A stretch of 51,247 bases of DNA from Candidatus Aegiribacteria sp. Lineage in GTDB: Bacteria; Fermentibacterota; Fermentibacteria; Fermentibacterales; JCC-6. The translations under genes were made by a program, and so were the position numbers. The stretch spans positions 1-51,247 of the forward strand of contig JAUXIK010000015.1 of NCBI GenBank assembly GCA_030620995.1, read 5' to 3'. The notes beneath the pieces were generated by a model. That model saw only the letters and a program-made list of their open reading frames with translations, was not told the origin of the DNA and did not search any database. Of the stretch, positions 8,478 to 16,349 are shown piece after piece; position 1 is the first letter of the stretch; every line of letters begins with the position of its first letter.

Positions 8478-9181
8478 CTTACCCTCCCTTCGCAAGACAG
8501 GGCTATAAAGACATGCTGAAAAACTTATGTAGGTTCGATCATCATACTCGATTGAACGCTACCGGTGACATAGCTTAAAGAACGCTCAACTATACCTGTC
8601 CAGTCGTAATTCACTGCCTGAATTGACAATACATGGAGGTCACTGTCATGTCAAAGCCCTAACCTCTAAACAGTCATTTGCACTTATATCGATATGGGAT
8701 ATTAATGGTATTCAACTCCGACAATTTCATCTGATCTTGAACGTAGATGCCACTCGTCACACACCACTTAGAACGATTATGAACTCGCTTCTACTGAGCA
8801 ATTCCGAACCTACCAATTTGGTGTTATTCCCGACAGAGGAAGCCTCCTTTCTCTGTAGCTGTACAATATATTTCCTATTCATATAATTAATATATCACAT
8901 CTGATTACACTAGCGGGATTTAATACAAGTATTCACAATGCTTTCTATCTGTGCTATTTTGCTGCCATTGACTTACATATAGTATTAACGTATCTAAATA
9001 ATAAGCTGCAATTAACCATGTGGGTCCGGTAAGACGCATACCCGACACACGCCATTTCATTACAACAGACGTACTCGCAATTGCATACTTTCTCCGGATC
9101 TTCTGGATCGGAGATGAAAGGGATGCAATCGAAATCCGTCCTTCTCACAATATCATTGGTGAAGAAGGGAGTTGTATTATT
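8478..9181. other. 704-bp intergenic region
   Basis: No convincing gene. At 8630-8655 GGAGG precedes an ATG that reads only MSKP before a stop, possibly a decayed gene start. AT-rich sequence follows from 8870. A weak promoter candidate for the next gene is TTGACT (8968-8973) with a poor -10 near 8991. The plus-strand frame from 9020 is open but has no ribosome site or leader, so I do not extend the 9182 gene back to it. Confidence 0.5.
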
Positions 9182-10648
9182 ATGAAATCTGTCTTACTTG
9201 CTGCCGGATTTGTGATTCTATTCTGGGGACAGGATATATATGCCCAGCCTCCTGATACTGCATGGACGCAGACCTTCGGGGGTGCCGATTGGGATGTAGG
9301 CTATTGTGTTCAGCAGACCACCGACGGAGGATACATTATTACTGGATTTACTGACTCCTATGGTGCAGGCCTCAATGATGTTTATCTCATAAAGACGGAC
9401 TCCAATGGAGATACTCTCTGGACGCAGACCTTCGGAGGTTCTGGTTATGACTACGGTCTTTCTGTCCAACAAACCACCCCCGACAATGGATACATTATTG
9501 CCGGATATACTATGTCCTACGGCGCAGGCATCAATGATGTTTATCTTATAAAGACCGACTCCAATGGAGATACACTCTGGACGAAAACCTTTGGAGGTTC
9601 TGATTATGATGTAGGCTATTGTGTTCAGCAGACTACAGATGAGGGATACATTATTACGGGATTTACGACTTCCTATGGTGCAGGTGGTAGGGATGTCTAT
9701 CTCGTAAAGACGGACTCCAATGGAGATACTCTCTGGACGAATACCTATGGAGGTGCCGATTGGGATGTTGGTCGTTGTGTTCAACAGACCACAGATGGAG
9801 GATTCATTGTTGCAGGATCAACTATGTCCTATGGTGCAGGCGGCTACGATATCTATCTCATAAAGACGGATTCCAGTGGGGATACCCTCTGGACGCAGGC
9901 TTTCGGAGATACTGGATATAACGAGTCGTTTTCTGTCCAGCAGACAAGCGATGGGGGCTACATTGTTGCTGGGGCAACTGAGTACTTTGGTCCAGGTGGT
10001 CATGATGTTGCTCTCTTAAAGACGGATTCCAGTGGGGATTCCCTGTGGGCAAGAACTTTTGGAGGTTCTGGTTATGACCACGGCTTTTCTGTCCAACAGA
10101 CTACCGATGGGGGCTTCATTGTTGCCGGGTCTTCTACATCCTTCAGTAAATGGGGTGACAATGATGTCTATCTCATAAAGACGGACTCCAACGGAGATAC
10201 TCTGTGGACGCAGACCTTCGGAAGTGCCAATGAAGATAATGGTTCCTCTGTCCAACAAATCAGCAGCGGGGGCTACATTGTTACAGGTGATACGCAATCC
10301 TACGGTGCAGGCGGCTTTGATGTTTATCTGATAAAGCTGGAACCTGAATATGGAATTGAAGAGGAGAACGAAGGCAGTTCGCCTCTGGTCACCCTGGAAT
10401 CGATTGATCCCAATCCATTCTCATCCGAATTGAGCATTACATACAGCATACCTGAGCAGACCAGGGTTGAACTAACAATATTCGATCTCTCAGGAAGGCT
10501 GATTGATGAGTTGATAAATGATCAGCTCCCTGCTGGAACACATACAGTGATATGGAATCCTTCAGAGAGCATACCGATCGGCTGCTATCTGATCGAATTC
10601 AATGCCTGTGGACACCATACAGTCGGAAGATGTTTGAAACTGAACTGA
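9182..10648 (+). CDS. T9SS-exported protein of seven 52-residue repeats
   Basis: 488 residues from ATG 9182, with GGGAG upstream and signal peptide MKSVLLAAGFVILFWGQDIYA. Residues ~25-390 are seven tandem units of 52-53 residues, each with WTQTFGG, SVQQTTDGGYI, AGxTxSYGAG, DVYLIKTDSNGDTL. This is the repeat type often annotated as a delta-60 or PQQ-like propeller, probably one blade each, giving a seven-bladed beta-propeller. The last ~85 residues form a T9SS sorting domain (DPNPFSSELSITYSIPEQ, FDLSGRLIDEL, GCYLIEF). A surface-displayed propeller; ligand unknown. Confidence 0.88.
   Translation: MKSVLLAAGFVILFWGQDIYAQPPDTAWTQTFGGADWDVGYCVQQTTDGGYIITGFTDSYGAGLNDVYLIKTDSNGDTLWTQTFGGSGYDYGLSVQQTTPDNGYIIAGYTMSYGAGINDVYLIKTDSNGDTLWTKTFGGSDYDVGYCVQQTTDEGYIITGFTTSYGAGGRDVYLVKTDSNGDTLWTNTYGGADWDVGRCVQQTTDGGFIVAGSTMSYGAGGYDIYLIKTDSSGDTLWTQAFGDTGYNESFSVQQTSDGGYIVAGATEYFGPGGHDVALLKTDSSGDSLWARTFGGSGYDHGFSVQQTTDGGFIVAGSSTSFSKWGDNDVYLIKTDSNGDTLWTQTFGSANEDNGSSVQQISSGGYIVTGDTQSYGAGGFDVYLIKLEPEYGIEEENEGSSPLVTLESIDPNPFSSELSITYSIPEQTRVELTIFDLSGRLIDELINDQLPAGTHTVIWNPSESIPIGCYLIEFNACGHHTVGRCLKLN
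9263..10350 (+). repeat. Seven tandem 156/159-bp coding repeats
   Basis: Units begin at the WTQ/WTK/WTN/WAR codons at about 9263, 9419, 9578, 9734, 9890, 10046 and 10205. Blocks such as AAGACGGACTCCAATGGAGA are nearly identical between units at DNA level, indicating recent duplication or gene conversion. The strong codon bias of the repeat leaves long open frames on the opposite strand that are not genes. Confidence 0.85.
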
Positions 10649-10690
10649 AATTGTGTAGTTGTACAGGAATTCCTTCTATTCTGGCAATTC

Positions 10691-10793
10691 TCAAGATGTG
10701 GTAAGGAACTCAGCAACCTGTTTTATCGCTTTAATTCTGTTTTCGGTAGGATCAATGACGAAAGTTCGATAATCTATCATGATGCTCCGCCAT
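10691..10793 (-). repeat. Dispersed C-terminal-tail repeat, copy D
   Basis: Minus-strand open frame: WRSIMIDYRTFVIDP, NRIKAIKQVAEFLTTS, then TGA (10693-10691). It is the closest to copy A. A second, unrelated repeat (10806-10833) lies 12 bp further on. Confidence 0.72.
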
Positions 10794-10805
10794 GATTCCC
10801 CAAAC

Positions 10806-10833
10806 AGTGCCACCCACCATTAAAAGCGACATG
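10806..10833 (+). repeat. REP-like repeat 2, copy 1
   Basis: AGTGCCACCCACCATTAAAA followed by GCGACATG. It recurs with one or two differences at 21512-21538. Short GC-rich repeats of this type are reminiscent of REP sequences mobilised by RAYT (Y1) transposases, but no such transposase is in the window. Confidence 0.55.
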
Positions 10834-10886
10834 GTAGTTTTTGCTTTCATACTGAAGATGTTGATGCGGACTTTCGGTTGTGAGAG

Positions 10887-12242
10887 TCAGCCTGATTGAT
10901 TCTGAAACAGCCAGTCAATGTAATCGTTAATATTCTCCGCAAGAAAATGAGGCAGACTCAGAAGACGGAATTTCTTTCCATTTGGAGTGTTCTGTAAATC
11001 AATTCTTACCGGTCCTCCATAGAACCTTACTGCAACATCGTGATTGCACTCTTCCATGAATCGGTGAAGTGATCGGAGTCTTCCGGTAGAACCGGATTTC
11101 ACTTCAATTGGAATCAGTTTTCCGGTATGCTGCACCACAAAATCCACTTCCGCGCTGGAACCTCTCTTATTTCTCGCCCAGAACTGAAGCTTCGGAATTG
11201 TATGGTTATGAAGAGAAAGAAGAGATTGAGCGATAACCTGTTCTGCCAGCACTCCTCTGAAAGATGCATTCAGATCTCCAGTACCCATCTCGCTCCATTG
11301 AATATTCAGTGTGCTGGCAAGAAGTCCCGAATCGACGAAATACAGCTTAGGCGATTTTCTTTTGTTTGTAATCGGTGGAGGTTCCAGTTGTCCGGTTGGA
11401 TAAACAAGATGTAATAACAAGGCTCTCTGCAGAGTTTTCATGGCCTGACTGACTTCCCTGGATCTGTAGCCAGACCCACCAAACCCTGCAAAAGTTATTC
11501 TCTTCCCGGTTTCTGCTGGAACAGTTTCCAGACAATGCCGTAGAATTTCTGCCATCGTCCTGTTAGGGGCATACTTGGGAACATCATCGAGAAACGAGAT
11601 AAATAGGGATGAGTAAATCCCTCCAAGAGATTCAGGTTCGTTTCCTTCCAGCAGTGCCTGGACAATTTCAGGCATGCCTCCCAAAAGAGTGTATCTTACA
11701 AATTCGCTGTATATACTCGGAAACGCATAATCCTTGAGAGGCAGTTTGTCCATTTCTTCCAGCATGTCATATCGCTGAAATACCTGCAGGTATTCCCTGA
11801 AGGTAACGGGGTGCATGAAGCAGTGCTCTACTCTTCCCACCGGGAATTCAATACCTGATCCGGAAAGGTAAACCTCAAACAGTGACCCTGACGCAATTAC
11901 CGGCAGCTCCGGAACCTCTTCATATATCAACCTAAGATACTGGAGTGCTGAAGCACAAGCTTGTATCTCGTCAATAAACAGGAGGGATTCTCTCAGCGGC
12001 GCTGTATTCCCTTTCGACAGGCGAATAGCGCTTATCAGATCCCGTACAGGCAGTTTACGTTCAAATACGGATTTCTCGCCAGGGGCTTCCAGATTCAGTT
12101 CCATATACCCGGGAAGGTCGCTCGCGAACAATCTTACCGCTGACGTTTTACCGGTTTGCCTTGCGCCACGAAGCAGAAGCGGCTTTCGATGACTTCCAGC
12201 TTTCCACTTCGTGAACTGATCCAGAATGCTTCGCTTGAACAT
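10887..12242 (-). CDS. AAA_14 / DUF4143 ATPase
   Basis: 451 residues from ATG 12242, preferred over the upstream ATGs because AAGGGGGA lies just before it. Residues ~1-170 are an AAA_14 P-loop ATPase: Walker A GARQTGKT (26-33) and Walker B LLFIDEIQ (D91, E92). Residues ~200-420 are the DUF4143 part, ending in a PD-(D/E)xK-like nuclease fold (AEVDFVVQ then IPIEVKSG). Proteins of this family are common in anaerobes and archaea as stand-alone accessory genes; their role is not established, and toxin-antitoxin-like or mobile-element functions have been suggested. It is monocistronic and appears self-controlled through the palindromes at 12274-12319. Confidence 0.88.
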   Translation of the reverse strand: MFKRSILDQFTKWKAGSHRKPLLLRGARQTGKTSAVRLFASDLPGYMELNLEAPGEKSVFERKLPVRDLISAIRLSKGNTAPLRESLLFIDEIQACASALQYLRLIYEEVPELPVIASGSLFEVYLSGSGIEFPVGRVEHCFMHPVTFREYLQVFQRYDMLEEMDKLPLKDYAFPSIYSEFVRYTLLGGMPEIVQALLEGNEPESLGGIYSSLFISFLDDVPKYAPNRTMAEILRHCLETVPAETGKRITFAGFGGSGYRSREVSQAMKTLQRALLLHLVYPTGQLEPPPITNKRKSPKLYFVDSGLLASTLNIQWSEMGTGDLNASFRGVLAEQVIAQSLLSLHNHTIPKLQFWARNKRGSSAEVDFVVQHTGKLIPIEVKSGSTGRLRSLHRFMEECNHDVAVRFYGGPVRIDLQNTPNGKKFRLLSLPHFLAENINDYIDWLFQNQSG

Positions 12243-12259
12243 AATTCCCCCTTGCATCA

Positions 12260-12289
12260 TATATAGACATGTGATTGTAACAATGTCAA
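12260..12289 (-). promoter_or_regulatory. AAA_14 promoter with operator in spacer
   Basis: Minus strand TTGACA (12289-12284), 18-bp spacer, TATATA (12265-12260), about 18 bp before the ATG. The near-palindrome ATTGTTACAAT (12284-12274) fills the upstream half of the spacer. The arrangement is the same as at the MNT promoter. Confidence 0.7.
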
Positions 12290-12304
12290 CCCTATATCAT
12301 ACAT

Positions 12305-12319
12305 ATATTGTAACAATAT
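12305..12319 (-). promoter_or_regulatory. Second operator-like palindrome
   Basis: ATATTGTAACAATAT, which repeats the 11-bp core of the first site exactly, 33 bp away (three helical turns) and just upstream of the -35. Two same-face sites suggest cooperative binding of one regulator, not identified here. Confidence 0.6.
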
Positions 12320-12379
12320 CGGGGATATTTATTGTATCTCTGATGTATTTTAAATCCAATATCAACTATCAGCAAAAGA

Positions 12380-12485
12380 TCAAGAAATGACATCCTTGAG
12401 CTTAGTAGTTTCTATAATGACTTTAATATTGTCATTGCAGGGATCAACGAAGAAAGGTAGATAATCGATCAAGATACCCCACCAT
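12380..12485 (-). repeat. Dispersed C-terminal-tail repeat, copy E
   Basis: Minus-strand open frame: WWGILIDYLPFFVDP, DNIKVI and a divergent tail ending in TGA (12382-12380). It is more decayed than A, B and D. A REP-like hairpin (12495-12525) lies 10 bp beyond. Confidence 0.65.
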
Positions 12486-12494
12486 GACTTCAAG

Positions 12495-12525
12495 AAATAG
12501 TGACAGGCACTGACAGGTACTATTT
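12495..12525 (+). repeat. REP-like hairpin 1, copy 1
   Basis: AAATAGTGACAGGCAC on the left, and the element closes with GTACTATTT, giving a short inverted repeat. The same AAATAGTGACAGGCAC occurs at 22370-22385 within a better hairpin. Confidence 0.5.
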
Positions 12526-12547
12526 AAATCTTAACTTGTAGGAATCT

Positions 12548-13222
12548 CTAGAAGAGGGTCTTGATGCTGCCCCAGGTTTCAGATTCCACTACAGGTAACA
12601 TTCCATTGAAATCGAAAAACATGTCGGAGTCCTGTCCGAATACAACATCGGACCTCACCCATATGCCGGAACCATCATTGTACCAGCAGTAGTCACCAAT
12701 ATAATTGTGACTTACAAGAATGAAGCAGTTATCAACGACATCGGCCTGGGTTTCGAAGTAGTAGTGAATCTCACCGTAAAGTGTTAAAGAATACATTATC
12801 TCGCAGTCAGTTTTGTAGATGTCGTAGCCCCAGTTGCTGTCACCTGTGAAGGTGTTAGTGCAGGATGCGCTCTCGGCCCACACATCGGTATTTGTGTTTG
12901 GGTCGGAATCGCCTGTATCATCCTTGGAGATAACGATGTTCATCGTTGAAGCCTGCCCTCCTGTCCAGATCATCCAGACGTCGATATTAGAGACCCAGGC
13001 AGAACCTATTAACTCGAAATCATCGCAGACCCAGCGGTCACCAGCGCCGTAGTTGCTGTAACCGTTGAGCAGGTTTTCATAACTGTAAGTCTGTGAATAA
13101 ACCAGGTAGTCTATCCCAGTCGGACCAGTTCCTTGAATGTGACGGGAGCCCAGCTCTGCAGGAGGATTACCCAGAGCAAAGGATACTATCATGATCAGAA
13201 TAGCGGGAAGAAATTGTTTCAT
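12548..13222 (-). CDS. Secreted protein of unknown function
   Basis: 224 residues with signal peptide MKQFLPAILIMIVSFALG and a GGAGG site before the ATG. The mature part is beta-rich with many aromatics and acidic residues (DRWVCDDFELIGSAWVSNID, IHYYFETQADVVDN), like a jelly-roll domain of the kind met in secreted proteins of FCB candidate phyla. There is no PNPF sorting domain; it ends ESETWGSIKTLF, a short W-G-x-I-K tail that I have the impression recurs at the C-termini of proteins from related lineages. Transcribed alone. Function unknown. Confidence 0.75.
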   Translation of the reverse strand: MKQFLPAILIMIVSFALGNPPAELGSRHIQGTGPTGIDYLVYSQTYSYENLLNGYSNYGAGDRWVCDDFELIGSAWVSNIDVWMIWTGGQASTMNIVISKDDTGDSDPNTNTDVWAESASCTNTFTGDSNWGYDIYKTDCEIMYSLTLYGEIHYYFETQADVVDNCFILVSHNYIGDYCWYNDGSGIWVRSDVVFGQDSDMFFDFNGMLPVVESETWGSIKTLF

Positions 13223-13283
13223 AACTCACCTCCTCTCAATGGAGGCAGACCCAAATAGATTGTAGAGTTTTATGTATGTAATG

Positions 13284-13363
13284 TCAAGGTGTGCTCAGGA
13301 ACTAAGCAACCTTTTAAATCACTTTAATTGTGTTATCGGAAGGATCAATAAAGAAAGGGGCAC
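13284..13363 (-). repeat. Dispersed C-terminal-tail repeat, copy F (decayed)
   Basis: On the minus strand: PFFIDPSDNTIKVI, then TAA, then KVA, TAG, FLSTP and the terminal TGA (13286-13284). The same frame is followed but two internal stops show loss of coding. Confidence 0.65.
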
Positions 13364-13404
13364 TACTGCAGCTTCGAGATGATTATATACAACACAAGTG
13401 TTTC

Positions 13405-13452
13405 CAGGCTGTCCGCACCTTCCAGACCAGCTGGAAAAGGTTTGCCAGCCTG
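13405..13452 (+). other. Nested inverted repeat / RNA hairpin
   Basis: Outer arms CAGGCTG (13405-13411) and CAGCCTG (13446-13452) enclose inner arms TTCCAG (13420-13425) and CTGGAA (13431-13436) with a 5-base loop. It lies ~90 bp before the C25-like peptidase gene, upstream of the likely -10. Not followed by a T-tract, so not an obvious terminator. The rest of the 13223-13543 spacer holds repeat copy F and a -10 box. Confidence 0.35.
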
Positions 13453-13491
13453 ATGAGGACTATGTTCCCCGAGTGCATTATGTTTAGATTG

Positions 13492-13497
13492 TATAAT
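13492..13497 (+). promoter_or_regulatory. Candidate -10 box, C25-like peptidase
   Basis: Perfect TATAAT about 47 bp before the ATG at 13544. No recognisable -35 lies 16-18 bp upstream, so activity may need an activator. Confidence 0.4.
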
Positions 13498-13543
13498 GTA
13501 GGAATTGCAAAAAGACTAAGAGATCCTAATTCAGGAGGATGAT

Positions 13544-15031
13544 ATGATTCTGATGATTATAGCTGTGGCTCTTCTGGGTGATGTTTACGACGATATTACC
13601 GTGACGAGAAACCCTGATCCGGATTATGTGGCGGGAACGTACGAAGAGTGGCTCGATGGACAGCCCGATTTCCAGCCGTTCTTCGCAAGAACCATCATGG
13701 GAAACGATGGCGCGGAGTTTCTGCTGATATTCGAAAATGGACTTACCGACAGTCTTGAAGCTGGAGTTCTCGAACAGTGGACAGCTGATATCGCGTCCCA
13801 GGGGCTTTCATGGGAGGTAGTGGAGGTCACCTACAGTACGCCGGAAGATCTCAAGAGCTACCTTACAGATAAGTACAACGATGGGCTGGAAGGTGCGGTT
13901 CTGGTGGGGATTCTCCCCGCTGCCTGGGTCATGCTTGAGAACTCCTTCGGAGGTAATGAACATTTCCCGTGTGATTACTTTCTGATGGATCTTGACGGAA
14001 CATGGGAAGATCTGTGGATAGGATATCCCTCAAGCGGTGTTCCCGGATCGGATGGAAAATACGACACTTTCAGCGGAAGCCTTGACCCGGAGATATATAC
14101 CGGACGGATCAAGGTGGACAATCTCGGTGCACTTGGTGATCCCATCGAAATGCTCAATGACTACATAGAACGTACTCATGTCTGGCGGATGAACGGAGGT
14201 CCCGATCCGCTGACGGCTCTGTGTTATGTGGATGATGACTGGGCATCCTGGTACGGCTTGGATATTTCAATGCAGTACCTTTATCCCAATACCATACTGG
14301 TGAACGATATCAACGGAACCAACGGAACCGATTATCTGGAGACCAGGCTTCCGGATGCCTATGTATGGATAAGTCCCTTCGTGCATTCGTCACCAAATAC
14401 TCATTACTGGGCACAGGGACCCTCCACCAACTGGGACGAACTCGTACCCGCCAACCCGCAGGCACATTTCTACAACCTGTTTGCTTGTTCAAATGCCCGT
14501 TTCACAACGACTCGCTGCATGGGATCTATCTACGCATTCTGCACTTCCGCGGGACTGGCTTCTGTGGGAAGCACCAAGACGGGTTCCATGATGCAATTTA
14601 CACAGTTCTACTATCCTATGGGACAAGGAGCATCGATAGGTGAAGCCTATAAGGACTGGTGGGACTACATCGCCACCAACGGCCTGTCCCATGATGAGAG
14701 ATCATGGCATCTGGGCATGGTCGTTCTGGGCGATCCGTCATTGATGCCTGCAATGCACATGCTGGGCATTGAGGATCAGAATACTGAGACCACTCCTTCA
14801 GGATTGGTAATTGCGGAGAACCCCTGTCAGTCGGAGCTGGTTCTGACATATGCTGAAGCGGAGCAGGGCACAGTGGAACTGTACGATACCTCCGGAAGAC
14901 TTGTGGCATCCGGTACTCTTGAAGATTCATCCTGCACGCTGTCCTTATCATCAATCCAGACGGGATTCTACATTGTAAAGGTTACGGCAGCAGGAATATC
15001 AGCCTGCGCATCGGTGGTTATCCTCAGATAG
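13544..15031 (+). CDS. C25 gingipain-like peptidase, T9SS cargo
   Basis: A 495-residue secreted cysteine peptidase candidate. It has a very short hydrophobic leader (MILMIIAVALLG) and GGAGG before the ATG. The central ~300 residues follow the C25 pattern: a first Rossmann-like half (YLTDKYNDGLEGAVLVG, YTGRIKVDN), then candidate catalytic His281 (ISPFVHSSPN) and Cys315 (NLFACSNARF), and the family signature LGDPSL (395-400). The last ~75 residues are a weak T9SS-type sorting domain (AENPCQSELVLTYAEAEQG, YDTSGRLVAS, TGFYIVKV). Probably processes or degrades proteins outside the cell. Specificity cannot be read from sequence. Confidence 0.85.
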   Translation: MILMIIAVALLGDVYDDITVTRNPDPDYVAGTYEEWLDGQPDFQPFFARTIMGNDGAEFLLIFENGLTDSLEAGVLEQWTADIASQGLSWEVVEVTYSTPEDLKSYLTDKYNDGLEGAVLVGILPAAWVMLENSFGGNEHFPCDYFLMDLDGTWEDLWIGYPSSGVPGSDGKYDTFSGSLDPEIYTGRIKVDNLGALGDPIEMLNDYIERTHVWRMNGGPDPLTALCYVDDDWASWYGLDISMQYLYPNTILVNDINGTNGTDYLETRLPDAYVWISPFVHSSPNTHYWAQGPSTNWDELVPANPQAHFYNLFACSNARFTTTRCMGSIYAFCTSAGLASVGSTKTGSMMQFTQFYYPMGQGASIGEAYKDWWDYIATNGLSHDERSWHLGMVVLGDPSLMPAMHMLGIEDQNTETTPSGLVIAENPCQSELVLTYAEAEQGTVELYDTSGRLVASGTLEDSSCTLSLSSIQTGFYIVKVTAAGISACASVVILR

Positions 15032-15281
15032 GATTTGCATAAACAGCATCAGTCGAGTTTATGATAAATCCAGGCTTGGCTTTCAGCATTGTACACTTGT
15101 ATGGATGGTTCGGTTTGTTGTATTTTCGGGCGATTAGAGCGATGTAGCCTCTGCTGACCATTGTGTGATACAAACTGATTCCTGCCAAATACATGTGCAG
15201 TTCGGAGCACTCTGATAACATTACGAATGTGTGAACTGTACTAGTTTCACAATACTTGCGACTATTGATAGAAAGGTACAG

Positions 15282-16346
15282 ATGAAAATACCGAGCCTGA
15301 CAATCGGTGACCTGACAATTCGTATTCCTATTATTCAAGGCGGCATGGGTGTGTCCGTGTCAAAGGCCTCGCTGGCATCCGCAGTTTCCCTGATGGGCGG
15401 TCTTGGTGTCATTGCCAGCGTGGGTCTGGGCGAGGATATGGCCTCAACTACGCCCTTCGAGGAGAGGTCCCGACAGGCTCTGGCAACCGAGATCAGGGAA
15501 GTAAAGGAGAAGGGTCTGCCCGTGGGCGTGAACGTAATGGTAGCACTCACAAATTACAGCGATTTGGTGGCGGTTTGTGCGGAGGAAGACGTCGATGTCC
15601 TCTTTTCCGGCGCTGGGCTTCCTTTGCGTTTACCTGAATATGTTGGTGATTCCCCTATAAAACTGGTTCCGATCATTTCGTCCGGGCGTGCTGCGGATAT
15701 TGTGTGCAGAACATGGTCAAAAAGATATTCACGATTCCCGGACGCTCTGGTCGTGGAAGGTCCGATGGCGGGCGGTCATCTTGGCTTCAAGTTCGAAGAA
15801 CTGGTGGATGGCACTGCTGCCGATCTCGAGACACTGGTACACGATACTCTTGAAATCGCTGATCGCTATGAACAACAGGCAGGGCGAAAAATTCCTGTCA
15901 TTGCGGCAGGTGGCATTTATACGGGAGCTGACATTGCCAGGTTCCTGAATATGGGCGCGAGTGGTGTTCAAATGGGCACACGCTTTGTGGCTACACACGA
16001 GTGCGATGTCTCAGATGCCTACAAACAGTCTTATCTGGACGCGACCGAGGATGACATAGCTTTGATTCTATCACCTGTAGGTATGCCCGCGCGCGTGATT
16101 AAGACCTCATTCGTACGGAGGAGTTTAGGCGAGAGACAGAAATTCGCCTGTTTTTACAAATGCTTACTGACATGCGACGCAAAAAAAGCGAACTACTGCA
16201 TCGCGCTTGCGTTATTGAACTCGGCCCGGGGACAGCTCGATGAAGGTTTCCCTATGTGCGGTCAAAACGCATATCGAATCAACAGGATATTGAGCGTCAG
16301 GGAACTGATGGAGGAATTGACGCAGGAAGCAGAACCTTTCCTTTGA
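15282..16346 (+). CDS. Nitronate monooxygenase / FabK-like flavoprotein
   Basis: 354 residues from ATG 15282, with GAAAGG just before it; the open frame upstream to 15231 lacks a ribosome site. A TIM-barrel FMN enzyme of the 2-nitropropane dioxygenase family: N-terminal PIIQGGMGVSVSKASLASAV, then GVNVMVAL, a central EGPMAGGHLG loop whose histidine is the family's usual catalytic residue, and FMN-phosphate loops AAGGIYTGADI and GASGVQMGTRF. Members oxidise nitronates or act as enoyl-ACP reductases (FabK). The C-terminal ~70 residues carry four cysteines, as in many members from anaerobes. Which substrate it uses is unclear; it stands alone. Confidence 0.88.
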   Translation: MKIPSLTIGDLTIRIPIIQGGMGVSVSKASLASAVSLMGGLGVIASVGLGEDMASTTPFEERSRQALATEIREVKEKGLPVGVNVMVALTNYSDLVAVCAEEDVDVLFSGAGLPLRLPEYVGDSPIKLVPIISSGRAADIVCRTWSKRYSRFPDALVVEGPMAGGHLGFKFEELVDGTAADLETLVHDTLEIADRYEQQAGRKIPVIAAGGIYTGADIARFLNMGASGVQMGTRFVATHECDVSDAYKQSYLDATEDDIALILSPVGMPARVIKTSFVRRSLGERQKFACFYKCLLTCDAKKANYCIALALLNSARGQLDEGFPMCGQNAYRINRILSVRELMEELTQEAEPFL

Positions 16347-16349
16347 AAC

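Noticed and set aside
8623..8886. Plus-strand frame of 87 codons in the 704-bp spacer
   Set aside because: Composition is not protein-like and the only good ribosome site leads to a 4-codon frame in another phase.
9020..9181. Upstream extension of the propeller gene to 9020
   Set aside because: The in-frame extension lacks a ribosome site and would bury the clear signal peptide at MKSVLLAAGF.
9218..10297. Several long minus-strand open frames opposite the seven-repeat gene
   Set aside because: They follow the repeat period and codon bias of the plus-strand gene, have no ribosome sites and no recognisable domain.
13330..13542. Small plus-strand frame before the C25-like gene
   Set aside because: It begins inside decayed repeat copy F and spans the hairpin; no ribosome site.
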